Positions 48,357 through 57,050 of a stretch of 64,000 bases of DNA are shown in pieces. The notes beneath the pieces are model-generated. The model saw only the letters and a program-made list of their open reading frames with translations, searched no databases and was not told the origin of the DNA. Source of the DNA: Nostoc edaphicum CCNP1411. Lineage in GTDB: Bacteria; Cyanobacteriota; Cyanobacteriia; Cyanobacteriales; Nostocaceae. Position 1 is the first letter of the stretch; every line of letters starts with the position of its first letter. Both the position numbers and the translations under genes were made by a program. The stretch is taken from contig NZ_CP054698.1 in the NCBI RefSeq assembly GCF_014023275.1, positions 6,285,001 through 6,349,000 on the forward strand, written 5' to 3'.

Positions 48357-48660
48357 CAATCGCTCTTTCTACTAAACTCAACTGTGGATGTGTTGGCGTA
48401 GCCCACCAAAGGTATCGCTTCTTCACAATAACCTTCACACAAGCGATCGCTCCTTCTGCTCAAATCAGGTGTGGTGCGATCGCTGATTCGCTATGACTTT
48501 CACATAAAGCGATCGCTGCTTCTACAAAATTTAGGTGTGGTGCGATCGCTTTTTTGCTATGAATTTCATACAAGCGATCGCTTCTTGTACTCAACTCAGA
48601 TGTCCGTACATTGACGTAGACCACCGTTCGCGTAGTGTTCGGCTAACGGTCAGTAGCTAA
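48357..48660. repeat. Degenerate tandem repeat rich in HIP1 sites
   Basis: At least four units of roughly 65-85 bases, each with AGCGATCGCT(C/G/T)CTTCT, then a (A/T)CTCAA-type stretch, then GTGTGGTGCGATCGC or GTTGGCGTAGCCCACC, then a CTATGA/AATAACCTTCACA-type end. Related copies lie on the other side of the chimeric gene (47425-47580). No protein is encoded. Confidence 0.7.
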
Positions 48661-48820
48661 GATTCATCAACGCTTTCAGGAAATCCGGCAGAAATATATG
48701 AAGTTTTGTTACGTAATGCGTAATTATAACTAGCCAAGCTGAAGTGATAATTATGGGAGTTCGCAAGAGCTTTACAAGATAAGTTTATACATTTACCACT
48801 CTGCAAGGAAAGTAAAATTC

Positions 48821-49153
48821 ATGGAATCTCAAACAGCACAGTCAATAGTCATAGATGATCACACATTACAGCAGTTAAAAGATGAAATTAAGCAGGAAAT
48901 GCTTAATTTACTCAGTAACTCTAACTTAAGCAAGATACTCGAAAAATACGGTATACCAGCACAAGATGTTCTTAAACTTCAGTATACACTCGACCTAAAT
49001 CAACTCCAATCTAATGACGTTGGCGTACATCAGCAAACCAAGAAATTTTTGCAAGCATTTCCAGACAAGAAATTGAATACATTCTGCATAGTATTGCGTA
49101 AGCCTTGCCCGATAGACAACCATCCTGATGGTTGCTGGATGGACTGTCAATAA
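48821..49153 (+). CDS. Small protein with Cys-rich tail, possible peptide precursor
   Basis: A 110-aa protein without signal peptide, behind AAGGAAAG. Residues 10-63 are helical and leader-like (LQQLKDEIKQEMLNLLSNSN, then LSKILEKYGIPAQDVLKLQ). KYGI at 42-45 and the following A-x-x-V-x-K-x-Q...D-x-x-Q-x-Q pattern are shared with the chimeric protein at 47852. After a linker the last 22 residues hold four Cys (89, 96, 105, 109) and end in CWMDCQ. The layout, a conserved leader-like helix followed by a variable Cys-rich end, is that of ribosomal peptide precursors, but no modifying enzyme or peptide exporter is nearby. Function is unknown. Confidence 0.7.
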   Translation: MESQTAQSIVIDDHTLQQLKDEIKQEMLNLLSNSNLSKILEKYGIPAQDVLKLQYTLDLNQLQSNDVGVHQQTKKFLQAFPDKKLNTFCIVLRKPCPIDNHPDGCWMDCQ

Positions 49154-49394
49154 GAACATCAAAATTTAAATAAGTTTACTAATATCCAATTAATACCTAC
49201 TTATTGACAAAGATTTAGGCATAGAAGCTTTGCGGTTGCACCTTGCCAGTCTGAGGAGATAAATTCTTTGTCAAGTCTATGGTAGTCATGGGGAAGGTCT
49301 AAATTGAAAAGCTGGTAACTCTTATCTTATCAGCTTGTCCCACATTTTTCCTAATTCATATTCGGTGTAAGAAATCGATTAAGGTGCAAATTCT

Positions 49395-51884
49395 ATGATG
49401 TATCAAAGCCGAAGCGGCCGGTACTGGAAGTTACGTCTAGTGGGTGTTTTAGTATTTACTGGAACACTTGCTTTTTCTGGAAGTCGTGCTTTGTCTCAGA
49501 TTACACCAGATGACACCTTGGGATTTGAAAATTCAATTGTTACACCCAAGGTGATTGATAGACTCCCTACTGACCAGATCGATGGTGGGGCAATTCGCGA
49601 TACGAACCTTTTCCACAGCTTTGAACAGTTTTCTGTTCGCACTGGAAGCGCAGCTTATTTCAACAACGCCGCAAATATTAAGAACATCATTACCCGAGTA
49701 ACAGGTAAATCTATTTCAAATATTGATGGAATTCTTAAAGCTAATAATCAAGCTAATCTGTTTTTGATTAATCCTAACGGGATTATTTTTGGGCCCAATG
49801 CTTCTTTAAACATAGGCGGTTCATTTGTAGCAAGTACAGCGAGTAGCCTAAACTTTGCTAATGATACTAAATTTAGTACTACAGATCCCAAAACTATACC
49901 TCTACTAATAGTAAGTGTTCCCACTGGCTTACAATTCGGAGCAAATGCAGGTTTCATCCGCAATGAATCCCAAGCTAGTCCAAATCAAGCAACCAATCGC
50001 TTAAATGCCGCCGTTGGTCTACAAGTGCAGTCAGGTAAAACCTTGGCACTTGTAGGCGGTGATATAACATTGGAGGGCGGAAATTTAACGGCAAAAGGGG
50101 GACGAATTGAGCTAGGAAGTGTTGCTGGCAATAGTCTGGTCAGTCTGAAGCCAACGAACCAAGGTTGGGTCTTAGGTTATGAAGGTGTCCAGAATTTTCA
50201 GAACATTCAACTAATGCAGCGAACTGTTAACAGTTCTGCAAAGCCATCTCAGGTAGATGTTAGTGGCGAAGGTAGTGGCGATATTCAGGTGCAGGGTAGG
50301 CGCATTCTGTTAACTGGCTTTTCACAGATTTTAGCTAATACCTTGGGTTCCCAATCAGGAGGAAATTTAACGGTGACTGGCTCAGAGTCCGTGGAATTAA
50401 TTGGCCCCGGCACACCGTTGACGGCTGTGACTTTTGGTGCAGGAGACGCTGGAGACTTAACGATTACAACTGGGCAGTTGATTGTCCGCAATGGAGCACA
50501 AGTAAGAAATGGAGCACAAGTTGGGAATGTAGAACAAAGCTTGGGTTCAGGAGGAAAATTGACCGTAAACGCCTCAGATTCTGTGGACTTAATCGGTGGT
50601 TTCTCCTTTGGTCGTAGTTTTTCATTCAGTGGATTGTTTAGTGGAACTCCCGATGTTGGAAATGCTGGTGATATAACGATCAATACTGGAAAGTTGCGTA
50701 TCCAGGGTGGGGCACAAGTAACAACACAGTCTTCAGGAACGCTAGCTCTTAATAAATATTTCCCAGCTACAGGGAAAGGAGGAAATTTGACTGTAAACGC
50801 CTCCGAGTCTATAGAAATAACTGGAGTTTCACCTAATGGTTCTACATCCAGTGGCTTGTCTGCTTTTACTAACGGCCCTGGAGATGCAGGGAAAGTGACA
50901 ATAGATACAAATAAATTAATTATCCGGGATGGGGCTACGATAACTGTGAGCAGCGGACTTCCAGGACTTCCACAGGATGTAATCTATCAAGGGGATGTAA
51001 GCAATCTAGGAGCAGCCGGCAATCTAAATGTAAATGCTCGCTCCATATTTCTAGACACCAAAGGAAAACTCACGTCTAATAGTGAATCAGGTAAAGGCGG
51101 TAATATTACGCTACAGGTGCGGGACTTATTACTGATGCGCCGCAATAGTCAAATATCCACCAATGCCGGGGGTGATAAAACTGGCGGTAATATCACCATC
51201 AATGCACTTAATGGCTTTGTTGTGGCCACTCCCTTCGGAAATAACGATATAACTGCCAACGCCTTTTCTGGCTCTGGTGGTAAAATCACAATCACCACTA
51301 AGAATATCTTTGGTTTTGTGCCCCGTACCCGTGCAAATGTAGAAAGGCTTGATCCAAAGGAAATAAACCCGAATAACCTGCGAACAAGTGACATCACCGC
51401 ATTTTCTCAGCAAAACCCTTCATTAAATGGCACTGTACAAATCAACTCACCAGATGCTGACCCCAGTAAGGGATTAGTGGAATTACCCGTAAATCTGGTT
51501 GATGGTTCGCAGCAAATTGCTGCTGGTTGTGATTCTGGTGAAAGAATAGCCAGAAGTTCATTTATTGCTACTGGGCGTGGAGGATTAGTAGCCGATCCCA
51601 CGCAGCCATTGATAGCTGAGGATGCAGTGCTGGCAGATTGGATCACACTCTCTCCAGAGAGTCAGAAACGTGCTAGCGGTATTCAGACAAAAGCGGTTGT
51701 TCAGGCGCAGCGAAACACAGAAGAAAAATCACAGAAAGCTAATTCTGTCAATGAACCTACTCAAATTGTAGAAGCCCAAGGGTGGGTTACAGATGCCAAT
51801 GGTAACGTGGTTCTGGTTGCTCAAGTACCCACTGCATCGCCCCATAACTCCTCGCTCACCGCTACATCTTGCGCTGCTAATTAG
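49395..51884 (+). CDS. Two-partner-secretion exoprotein (filamentous haemagglutinin N-terminal domain)
   Basis: An 829-aa secreted protein. A signal peptide (LVGVLVFTGTLAFSGSRALSQI) precedes the TPS domain, with the diagnostic FHSFEQFSV, NIITRVTGKSISNIDG and LFLINPNGIIFGPNASLNIG. A long beta-helix of GGxLTVxAS-type repeats follows, then the cyanobacterial end block with CDSGERIARSSFIATGRGG. It would be moved across the outer membrane by a TpsB/FhaC-type porin, which is not in this window. The start is the ATG at 49395 behind AAGGTG. The chimeric protein upstream shares its first 95 or so residues. Confidence 0.9.
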   Translation: MMYQSRSGRYWKLRLVGVLVFTGTLAFSGSRALSQITPDDTLGFENSIVTPKVIDRLPTDQIDGGAIRDTNLFHSFEQFSVRTGSAAYFNNAANIKNIITRVTGKSISNIDGILKANNQANLFLINPNGIIFGPNASLNIGGSFVASTASSLNFANDTKFSTTDPKTIPLLIVSVPTGLQFGANAGFIRNESQASPNQATNRLNAAVGLQVQSGKTLALVGGDITLEGGNLTAKGGRIELGSVAGNSLVSLKPTNQGWVLGYEGVQNFQNIQLMQRTVNSSAKPSQVDVSGEGSGDIQVQGRRILLTGFSQILANTLGSQSGGNLTVTGSESVELIGPGTPLTAVTFGAGDAGDLTITTGQLIVRNGAQVRNGAQVGNVEQSLGSGGKLTVNASDSVDLIGGFSFGRSFSFSGLFSGTPDVGNAGDITINTGKLRIQGGAQVTTQSSGTLALNKYFPATGKGGNLTVNASESIEITGVSPNGSTSSGLSAFTNGPGDAGKVTIDTNKLIIRDGATITVSSGLPGLPQDVIYQGDVSNLGAAGNLNVNARSIFLDTKGKLTSNSESGKGGNITLQVRDLLLMRRNSQISTNAGGDKTGGNITINALNGFVVATPFGNNDITANAFSGSGGKITITTKNIFGFVPRTRANVERLDPKEINPNNLRTSDITAFSQQNPSLNGTVQINSPDADPSKGLVELPVNLVDGSQQIAAGCDSGERIARSSFIATGRGGLVADPTQPLIAEDAVLADWITLSPESQKRASGIQTKAVVQAQRNTEEKSQKANSVNEPTQIVEAQGWVTDANGNVVLVAQVPTASPHNSSLTATSCAAN

Positions 51885-52613
51885 AAGATGAACAGTCAAC
51901 TTAGAGCCAATTCGCAATTACGCTCCTGCGTCGCTAACACAATTCGCAATTAAGAAACTTATACCAATTTAATTAATGATTGCAACACATCCTTGGGTAA
52001 AGACGCGATTCATCGCGTCTCTACAGATGGTCTATTTGTCGCATTCTTTTTTCAAATTGGCATTAGGGACTTTCAAATAAAAAAACATCCCAAATTTTCT
52101 TGTAGGATGGGTGTCCCCACCACTGGTGTCAACTTAACGCGAAACCGCACGTCCGCCAGCACGTCCGCCAGGGATTGTAAATCCCTGTCTCATAGCTAAA
52201 GTCCTCTGAAGAGGACTTCATAGCGCAAAAATTTTCAGTCTACTTCAGTAGACTTGAGCAATTAGTCAGGGATTTACAATCCCTGGCTGGCGGGTGAACA
52301 ACACCCAATCAGTACGCTATTTTTGGCTTAACTTGACACCAGTGGCAAGATGCCCACCCCACAAAATGGATAATTTATTTCTTGGAAGTCCCTTAGATGC
52401 AGCAAGACTTTCCTGATTTACATCTGTTTCCTCATTTTGGAGAATTGGTATTATAGCCAAGGCGAATTGAAATTCGCGGCTACACAAACGAAGTCCGCCT
52501 CCGCGGACTAAGGGAAAATTGAGGGTTTGAAACCCACTAAGGTGGGTTTTGTCGGTGTAGACGCGGTTTCTAACCGCCCTTTTGACTTCGAGGCCATGCG
52601 CGATGCCTATTCC
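51885..52613. other. Repeat-dense intergenic region
   Basis: Holds GAGACGCGATgaATCGCGTCTC-type repeat (about 51999-52025), the nested MITE at 52065-52393 and, after 52440, fragments of other dispersed repeats (CGAAGTCCGCCTCCGCGGACT; AACCCACTAAGGTGGGTT). No gene is supported. Confidence 0.6.
52065..52393. mobile_element. MITE-like element carrying a second element inside it
   Basis: The outer part is the same element as 13361-13484 in the opposite orientation, with ends AGGGACTTTCAA and TTGGAAGTCCCT and flanking TTA. The middle is replaced by a separate inverted-repeat unit at about 52121-52344, bounded by CACTGGTGTCAACTTAA and its near-complement TTAACTTGACACCAGTG. Inside that lie further palindromes: CAGGGATTGTAAATCCCTG and its partner TCAGGGATTTACAATCCCTG, AAGTCCTCTGAAGAGGACTT, and GTCTACTTCAGTAGAC. 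No coding capacity. Confidence 0.8.
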
Positions 52614-53645
52614 CTAACTAGTCTCCTGAATTTGCAGACGTACAGTGTGTTCAGTCGCACCACTAAGTTGCAATTCCATGATTTCACCACCCAGAGGTTC
52701 CAAGCAAGTGAGGAGCGATCGCAAGTTGGGTGTACTTGCACCAGTATCTACATATAATCTATCTGCCAAATTGCCGATCCGTTTCCAAGTCATATAGAGT
52801 TTAGCGATCGTTTGTTCAATCTGCGATGCTTGATTGACCAAATCAGCAGCAATGCTCAAACAGCCGACTCTTTGCGCTTCTTCTAAGGCTGTTTCAATAT
52901 CAACATTTTCCTGCGTTAGCGCCTGAACTTGAGCCGCCCCTTTGAGATATTTCGCCAAGTTACGCGCTTCGGTAGTTACCTGTTTCAGGGTATCCACATC
53001 AGGATTAGCAGCTATTTCTTTCTGGATAAACTTTTGGTGCGATTCTGGCAGTTTTTCCATTTCCTTCACCAGTGGGGCGATGTAGCGCGGGGGAAGGGTG
53101 TTATCTGCTGCTTTTTCCTTGACTGCTTCCGGTAATAAATCTGAGGACATGGCTGTCCATTCATCGCTGAGTTGTCGCACTTCCCGCCTGGTGATGCGAT
53201 CGCCTTTTTGGGCGGCTTCACTCACCATCTGTTGCACTTCTGGCGATGCTTTGGAGGTTTCCACAAATGCCCGTTTACTGAAGTTATTTACAGAACCAGG
53301 GTCAAGTTTACCGTCTTCGATCAGACTATCAGCACTATTAGCCAGTTGAATCCAGGAGTATGCTTGACTTTTGCTGATTTCCCGCTCTTTTAGCCATCGC
53401 AGAAAACCAGTACCGCGTCCGTCGCCACCGACTTTTTCTCTGTCGCGGATAGCCCGTAAAATTCGCCCCCGCCAGATTTCAGTTTGCAAATCAAAGCGAT
53501 CGCATACCTGCCAAGCTATTTCGAGCTGCTGTTGAAAATCTGACTCTAAAATCTGTTCATCTTCTGGATCGGGCAGTTCAAAGCTGATATCTGCTGGCTG
53601 TAGTAACGCAGCAGCAAGGTCGTTGATGGAGTCGGTATCTTGCAC
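52614..53645 (-). CDS. Helical protein of unknown function
   Basis: A 343-aa, largely helical protein. A segment at about 60-110 (RGRILRAIRDREKVGGDGRGTGFL, split here, then WLKEREISKSQAYSWIQLAN) looks like a DNA-binding helix-turn-helix of the kind found in plasmid-type or ParB-like and DUF3102 proteins. The middle has coiled-coil character (VQALTQENVDIETALEEAQR). The C-terminal end contains LRSLLTCLEPLGGEIMEL. I do not recognise the family. It is divergent from moaA across a 160-base spacer. Confidence 0.6.
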   Translation of the reverse strand: MQDTDSINDLAAALLQPADISFELPDPEDEQILESDFQQQLEIAWQVCDRFDLQTEIWRGRILRAIRDREKVGGDGRGTGFLRWLKEREISKSQAYSWIQLANSADSLIEDGKLDPGSVNNFSKRAFVETSKASPEVQQMVSEAAQKGDRITRREVRQLSDEWTAMSSDLLPEAVKEKAADNTLPPRYIAPLVKEMEKLPESHQKFIQKEIAANPDVDTLKQVTTEARNLAKYLKGAAQVQALTQENVDIETALEEAQRVGCLSIAADLVNQASQIEQTIAKLYMTWKRIGNLADRLYVDTGASTPNLRSLLTCLEPLGGEIMELQLSGATEHTVRLQIQETS

Positions 53646-53807
53646 GATTGATGACTAACTAGTGGATGCGATCGGCTTATTATGCCACAATCTGCGGACT
53701 ATCACTTAAGGGGGAGTGCGGTATTTTGAATTACAACAAATATAGTAAGAAGGGGTAAACCACCTCAGTGAGGTCTTTCATTGATCAGAGAGAATAAAAA
53801 TAAAACG

Positions 53808-54794
53808 ATGAACCAGGTAGACTACCTCCGCATTAGTTTAATAGATCGCTGTAACTTTCGTTGTCAATACTGTATGCCAGAGGGAGTAGAACTGGACTAT
53901 ATTCTCAAGCAACAGCTGTTGACTGATGAGGAGTTACTCACCTTAATTCAAGAGGTATTTATTCCAGTAGGCTTTAATCGGTTTCGTTTAACTGGGGGTG
54001 AACCCTTATTGCGTCCGCGTGTAGTGGATTTGGTAAGTGCGATCGCTTCTTTTCCCCAAACTCAAGACCTTTCAATGACCACCAACGGTTTTTTGCTGGC
54101 TCCGATGGCGAAAAACCTCTACAATGCTGGTCTGCGACGAATTAATATTAGTCTGGACTCTCTTGATCCCGACATTTTTGATCAAATTATTGGTAATCAG
54201 GGCCGTTCTCGTTGGCAACAAGTTTGGCAGGGAATTCAAGCTGCTCATCAAGTTGGATTCGACCCACTGAAGCTGAATGTGGTGGTGATTCCAGGCGTTA
54301 ATGACCACGAAATTCTAGATTTAGCCGCCTTAACAATTGAAAAACAGTGGCACGTTCGATTTATCGAATTTATGCCCATTGGTAATGTGCATTTATTTGG
54401 CGATCGCGGTTGGGTAGCTTCAGCCGATTTACGGCAACAAATCCGCGATCGCTGGGGCTTGACAGAATCACAAGTTCGTGGTTTTGGCCCTGCTGATGTC
54501 TTTAAAATTCCCGGTGCGAAGGGGACACTGGGATTTATTAGTCAAATGTCAGAATGTTTTTGCGATCGCTGTAATCGGATGCGCCTGAGTGCCGATGGTT
54601 GGCTGCGTCCCTGTTTATTGAATGAAACTGGTCAAATAGATTTAAAAACTGCTCTGCGTTCTGGCACTAGCACCGCTCAATTACAAGAGCAGGTGAGGCA
54701 TTTACTCGGAATCAAGCCAGAAATTAACTTTAAAGGGCGCGATTCTGGCATTTTAGGTACATATACACGCACCATGTCGCAAATTGGTGGTTAG
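53808..54794 (+). CDS. moaA: GTP 3',8-cyclase (molybdenum cofactor biosynthesis)
   Basis: A 328-aa radical SAM enzyme that converts GTP to the first Moco intermediate. The SAM cluster motif is CNFRCQYC (Cys15, 19, 22), followed by [11 protein letters not shown]. The second iron-sulfur cluster is held by the Cys residues in [21 protein letters not shown], and the chain ends in the functional Gly-Gly. The frame opens at TTG 53781; the ATG at 53808 places the SAM motif at the usual distance. Moco is needed for nitrate reductase. No other moa gene is adjacent. Confidence 0.95.
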   Translation: MNQVDYLRISLIDRCNFRCQYCMPEGVELDYILKQQLLTDEELLTLIQEVFIPVGFNRFRLTGGEPLLRPRVVDLVSAIASFPQTQDLSMTTNGFLLAPMAKNLYNAGLRRINISLDSLDPDIFDQIIGNQGRSRWQQVWQGIQAAHQVGFDPLKLNVVVIPGVNDHEILDLAALTIEKQWHVRFIEFMPIGNVHLFGDRGWVASADLRQQIRDRWGLTESQVRGFGPADVFKIPGAKGTLGFISQMSECFCDRCNRMRLSADGWLRPCLLNETGQIDLKTALRSGTSTAQLQEQVRHLLGIKPEINFKGRDSGILGTYTRTMSQIGG

Positions 54795-54795
54795 T

Positions 54796-54906
54796 CATTT
54801 GTCCTTCGTCCTTTGTCATTTGTCCTTCGTCATTTGCTTAGACTAGTGGATTGTGCGTAAGTCCTAAACTAATGACAAATGACCAATGACTAATGACTAG
54901 GGACAA
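54796..54906. repeat. STRR arrays after moaA
   Basis: TCATTTGTCCTTCG units (54796-54838), then the opposite-sense AATGACAAATGACCAATGAC units (54868-54906), again an inverted pair around a short unique spacer. Confidence 0.8.
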
Positions 54907-54913
54907 ATGAATA

Positions 54914-55522
54914 TTACGCTTGTCGTGAGTAGTACTCAACCACAAGTAGTTCATTAACTTGTAATGCCACCCATTCCCGTTCAATAACGCTGTTGACTTT
55001 ACCAACCAACTTATTTTTGTCAAACTCCAAATGACTGGGAAGGTTTGCCAAACCGGGATATTGCAAGTTAGCTTCCACCAATTTGCGTGATTGTGCCCGA
55101 TCCCTGACTGCAATTGTTTCACCAGGACGGCATTGGTAGCTGGCAATATTCACCACACGACCGTTAACAGTTACGTGACTGTGATTCACCAGTTGGCGAG
55201 CCGCTGGGATAGTCGGGGCTATACCCAAGCGGAAAACGGTATTATCCAAACGCATTTCTAGCAATTGCAGCAACACTTGTCCGGTAGAACCAGTAACACG
55301 TCTAGCTTTCCGCACATAGCGGAGCAATTGCTTTTCAGTCAAACCGTAATTGAAGCGGAGTTTTTGCTTTTCCTCTAGACGGATAGCATACTCAGAGCGC
55401 TTTTTACGGTTCTGACCATGCTGACCAGGTGGGTAAGCGCGTCTAGCGCTTTTACGAGTCAATCCTGGTAAATCGCCCAAGCGGCGTACAATTCTGAGGC
55501 GTGGCCCTCTATATCGGGACAT
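54914..55522 (-). CDS. rpsD: 30S ribosomal protein S4
   Basis: A 202-aa primary 16S rRNA-binding protein. It has the S4 start [20 protein letters not shown], the [19 protein letters not shown] segment and the S4 RNA-binding domain ([35 protein letters not shown]). The ATG at 55522 follows AAGGAAACTC. It is solitary, as in other cyanobacteria where rpsD is outside the main ribosomal operon. Directly upstream lies the relic of an IS605-type element. Confidence 0.97.
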   Translation of the reverse strand: MSRYRGPRLRIVRRLGDLPGLTRKSARRAYPPGQHGQNRKKRSEYAIRLEEKQKLRFNYGLTEKQLLRYVRKARRVTGSTGQVLLQLLEMRLDNTVFRLGIAPTIPAARQLVNHSHVTVNGRVVNIASYQCRPGETIAVRDRAQSRKLVEANLQYPGLANLPSHLEFDKNKLVGKVNSVIEREWVALQVNELLVVEYYSRQA

Positions 55523-55985
55523 GAGTTTCCTTAATCTAATCCTGTTTAAACTTTACCGAAACATTCAATTTTGACACTCCCCTGATGTTTAATCAGGGGA
55601 TTCTTGGTTTTTTGAAGCTGCTTACCGAGGTAAGACGTATCTCACCAAGGTAGACGCATCGATTTTTGCGCCAGTTGCTTTTAATCGGTAAACCCGACAA
55701 ACTAGCCTCCAAGCCTGAATTCCGACCTGTCACGCCGTACTCCTGCCCATAACTTTTTTGTGTTTATTTAGTTTCGTAGGCTACTCAATCATTAGATTGG
55801 TTTACGTAGTATTCTTAACTTTGAAATACTTTTTACGTTGCCTACTTATCTTTCAAACAGTTATATTAACACAATTTCCGCCATAATTAATTATGTCTAT
55901 ACCTTGCTCCCGCTGAAATTCTTTAATTGCAGAGGATTTTTAAAATATTTAAGTTAGCATAACTTTGGGTGTTTGGAGAATGGCA
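55523..55985. other. rpsD upstream region
   Basis: Holds the TnpB relic (55572-55751). Beyond it are about 230 AT-rich bases without a gene, which should contain divergent promoters for rpsD and the exported Cys-repeat protein. Confidence 0.5.
55572..55751 (-). pseudogene. TnpB (IS200/IS605-type) 3' relic with right-end hairpin
   Basis: On the minus strand, 55751-55593 is a 52-codon open frame (YGQEYGVTGRNSGLEASLSG ... VSSFKKPRIP, stop) that looks like the variable C-terminus of a cyanobacterial TnpB/OrfB protein. It runs into the hairpin TCCCCTGAT/ATCAGGGGA (55578-55600) followed by GTGTCAA, the typical right end of such elements. The rest of tnpB is absent. The identification rests on the hairpin and the tail motif, so it is an inference. 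Confidence 0.5.
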
Positions 55986-56624
55986 ATGTCAATGAGCAAA
56001 AAAGTGGTTAACAGAGGGAAGAACAAACAAGCTAGTTCGACCTTCAGGAATTTAACAATACCAGTTTTGGCTATAGCTGGATGGTTGACAACGATCTTAC
56101 CCAATACAGCGATCGCAGCTTCCTACAGCAATGATTATAGTGTCTGTGCGGGTCGCCTTTTGAGCGTGGGTATAACGGCAGAAGCAGCATCAGAAGGTTG
56201 TGCAGCAGCACTGCGTCCCAGGGATTTGGCTGCTTGCGTGGTTAAAATTGATAAGGAAACCGAAATTGCCGCCACAGATGCGCTTTCTTCTTGTGGGAAG
56301 GCCCGGCGTCCTGAAGAGTTAGCTACCTGTGTAGTTGGCGTCAGCTTAAATACTAAGGAAGAAGCTAATCCGGCAGTTTTAGAGTACTGTGGACGTAGTT
56401 TGTTACCCGTGCGCTTTGGCCAGTGTGTGGTTGGCTTGCGTAGTCAAATTGATTTTCCTGCTACTCAAGCGCTAGATACCTGTATCAGTGCTGATGATAG
56501 TGTTGTTGGCGCTTCATCTTCATCTACACCACCTACCGTAATTCCTGCGGGATCAAATCCAAGTATCGAGAATACCCCATTTCCAACGCAACCGCTTGTT
56601 CCAGCGCAACCAGGCACTAATTAA
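55986..56624 (+). CDS. Exported protein with repeated Cys motifs
   Basis: A 212-aa protein. A signal peptide (LTIPVLAIAGWLTTILPNTAIAA) is followed by three to four repeats of about 38 residues, each with two Cys: CAGRLLSVG...LAACVVKI, SSCGKARRPEELATCVVGV, EYCGRSLLPVRFGQCVVGL and a last half (DTCISADD). A Pro/Thr/Ser-rich tail ends it. The paired Cys probably form disulfides outside the cytoplasm. I do not recognise a family. GGAGA is spaced correctly for the ATG at 55986; ATG 55980 and TTG 55965 are also in frame. Confidence 0.7.
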   Translation: MSMSKKVVNRGKNKQASSTFRNLTIPVLAIAGWLTTILPNTAIAASYSNDYSVCAGRLLSVGITAEAASEGCAAALRPRDLAACVVKIDKETEIAATDALSSCGKARRPEELATCVVGVSLNTKEEANPAVLEYCGRSLLPVRFGQCVVGLRSQIDFPATQALDTCISADDSVVGASSSSTPPTVIPAGSNPSIENTPFPTQPLVPAQPGTN

Positions 56625-57050
56625 TTGACAGTGCTTTGTGTAATTGATTGAAAATACAGGTTGAATATAGAGTTGGCTATTTGCCAACCCGATTCAGGCA
56701 CTACCAAAACATAAATCATCTGATCTACTACTATTTCTCAGATACAAGGTTGGGTGGAGCAACAGCGAAACCCAACCTTATATATTACCGAAGAAAGGCA
56801 GAAGGCAGGAGGCAGAGGGCAGGAGGTAAGAAGTATCAATTAAAACTTTAGTTCTGGGTCTAAAGCCCAGTTTAAAGTGATAATTATACCGAGACTGCTT
56901 GCAGCGAGGTATAAAACGTCCTTGCTTCAATCCCACTCTTTTAAGGGTGGGTTACCTCCTGCCTCCTGCCTTCATCCTCCTGCCTCCTGAAAAAGCTTCC
57001 AACTAACTGGGTAATTTACCTTTGCTGACTATATGGCAAAGATTAGGCAA
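56625..57050. repeat. Spacer with STRR pair in inverted orientation
   Basis: AGGCAGAAGGCAGGAGGCAG (about 56794-56830) and its opposite (CCTCCTGCCTCCTGCC, about 56955-56990) bracket about 125 bases containing TCTAAAGCCCAG and a CCCACTCTTTTAAGGGTGGG hairpin. No gene. Confidence 0.65.

Noticed and set aside
48357..48660. CRISPR array
   Set aside because: Units are repeats throughout, of uneven length and with internal HIP1 sites. There are no constant repeats with unique spacers and no cas genes.
53808..54794. moaA-like gene as a peptide-modifying radical SAM enzyme for the Cys-tailed proteins
   Set aside because: It has the second C-terminal iron-sulfur site and the Gly-Gly end of genuine MoaA and lies more than 4 kb away behind other genes, so Moco synthesis explains it.
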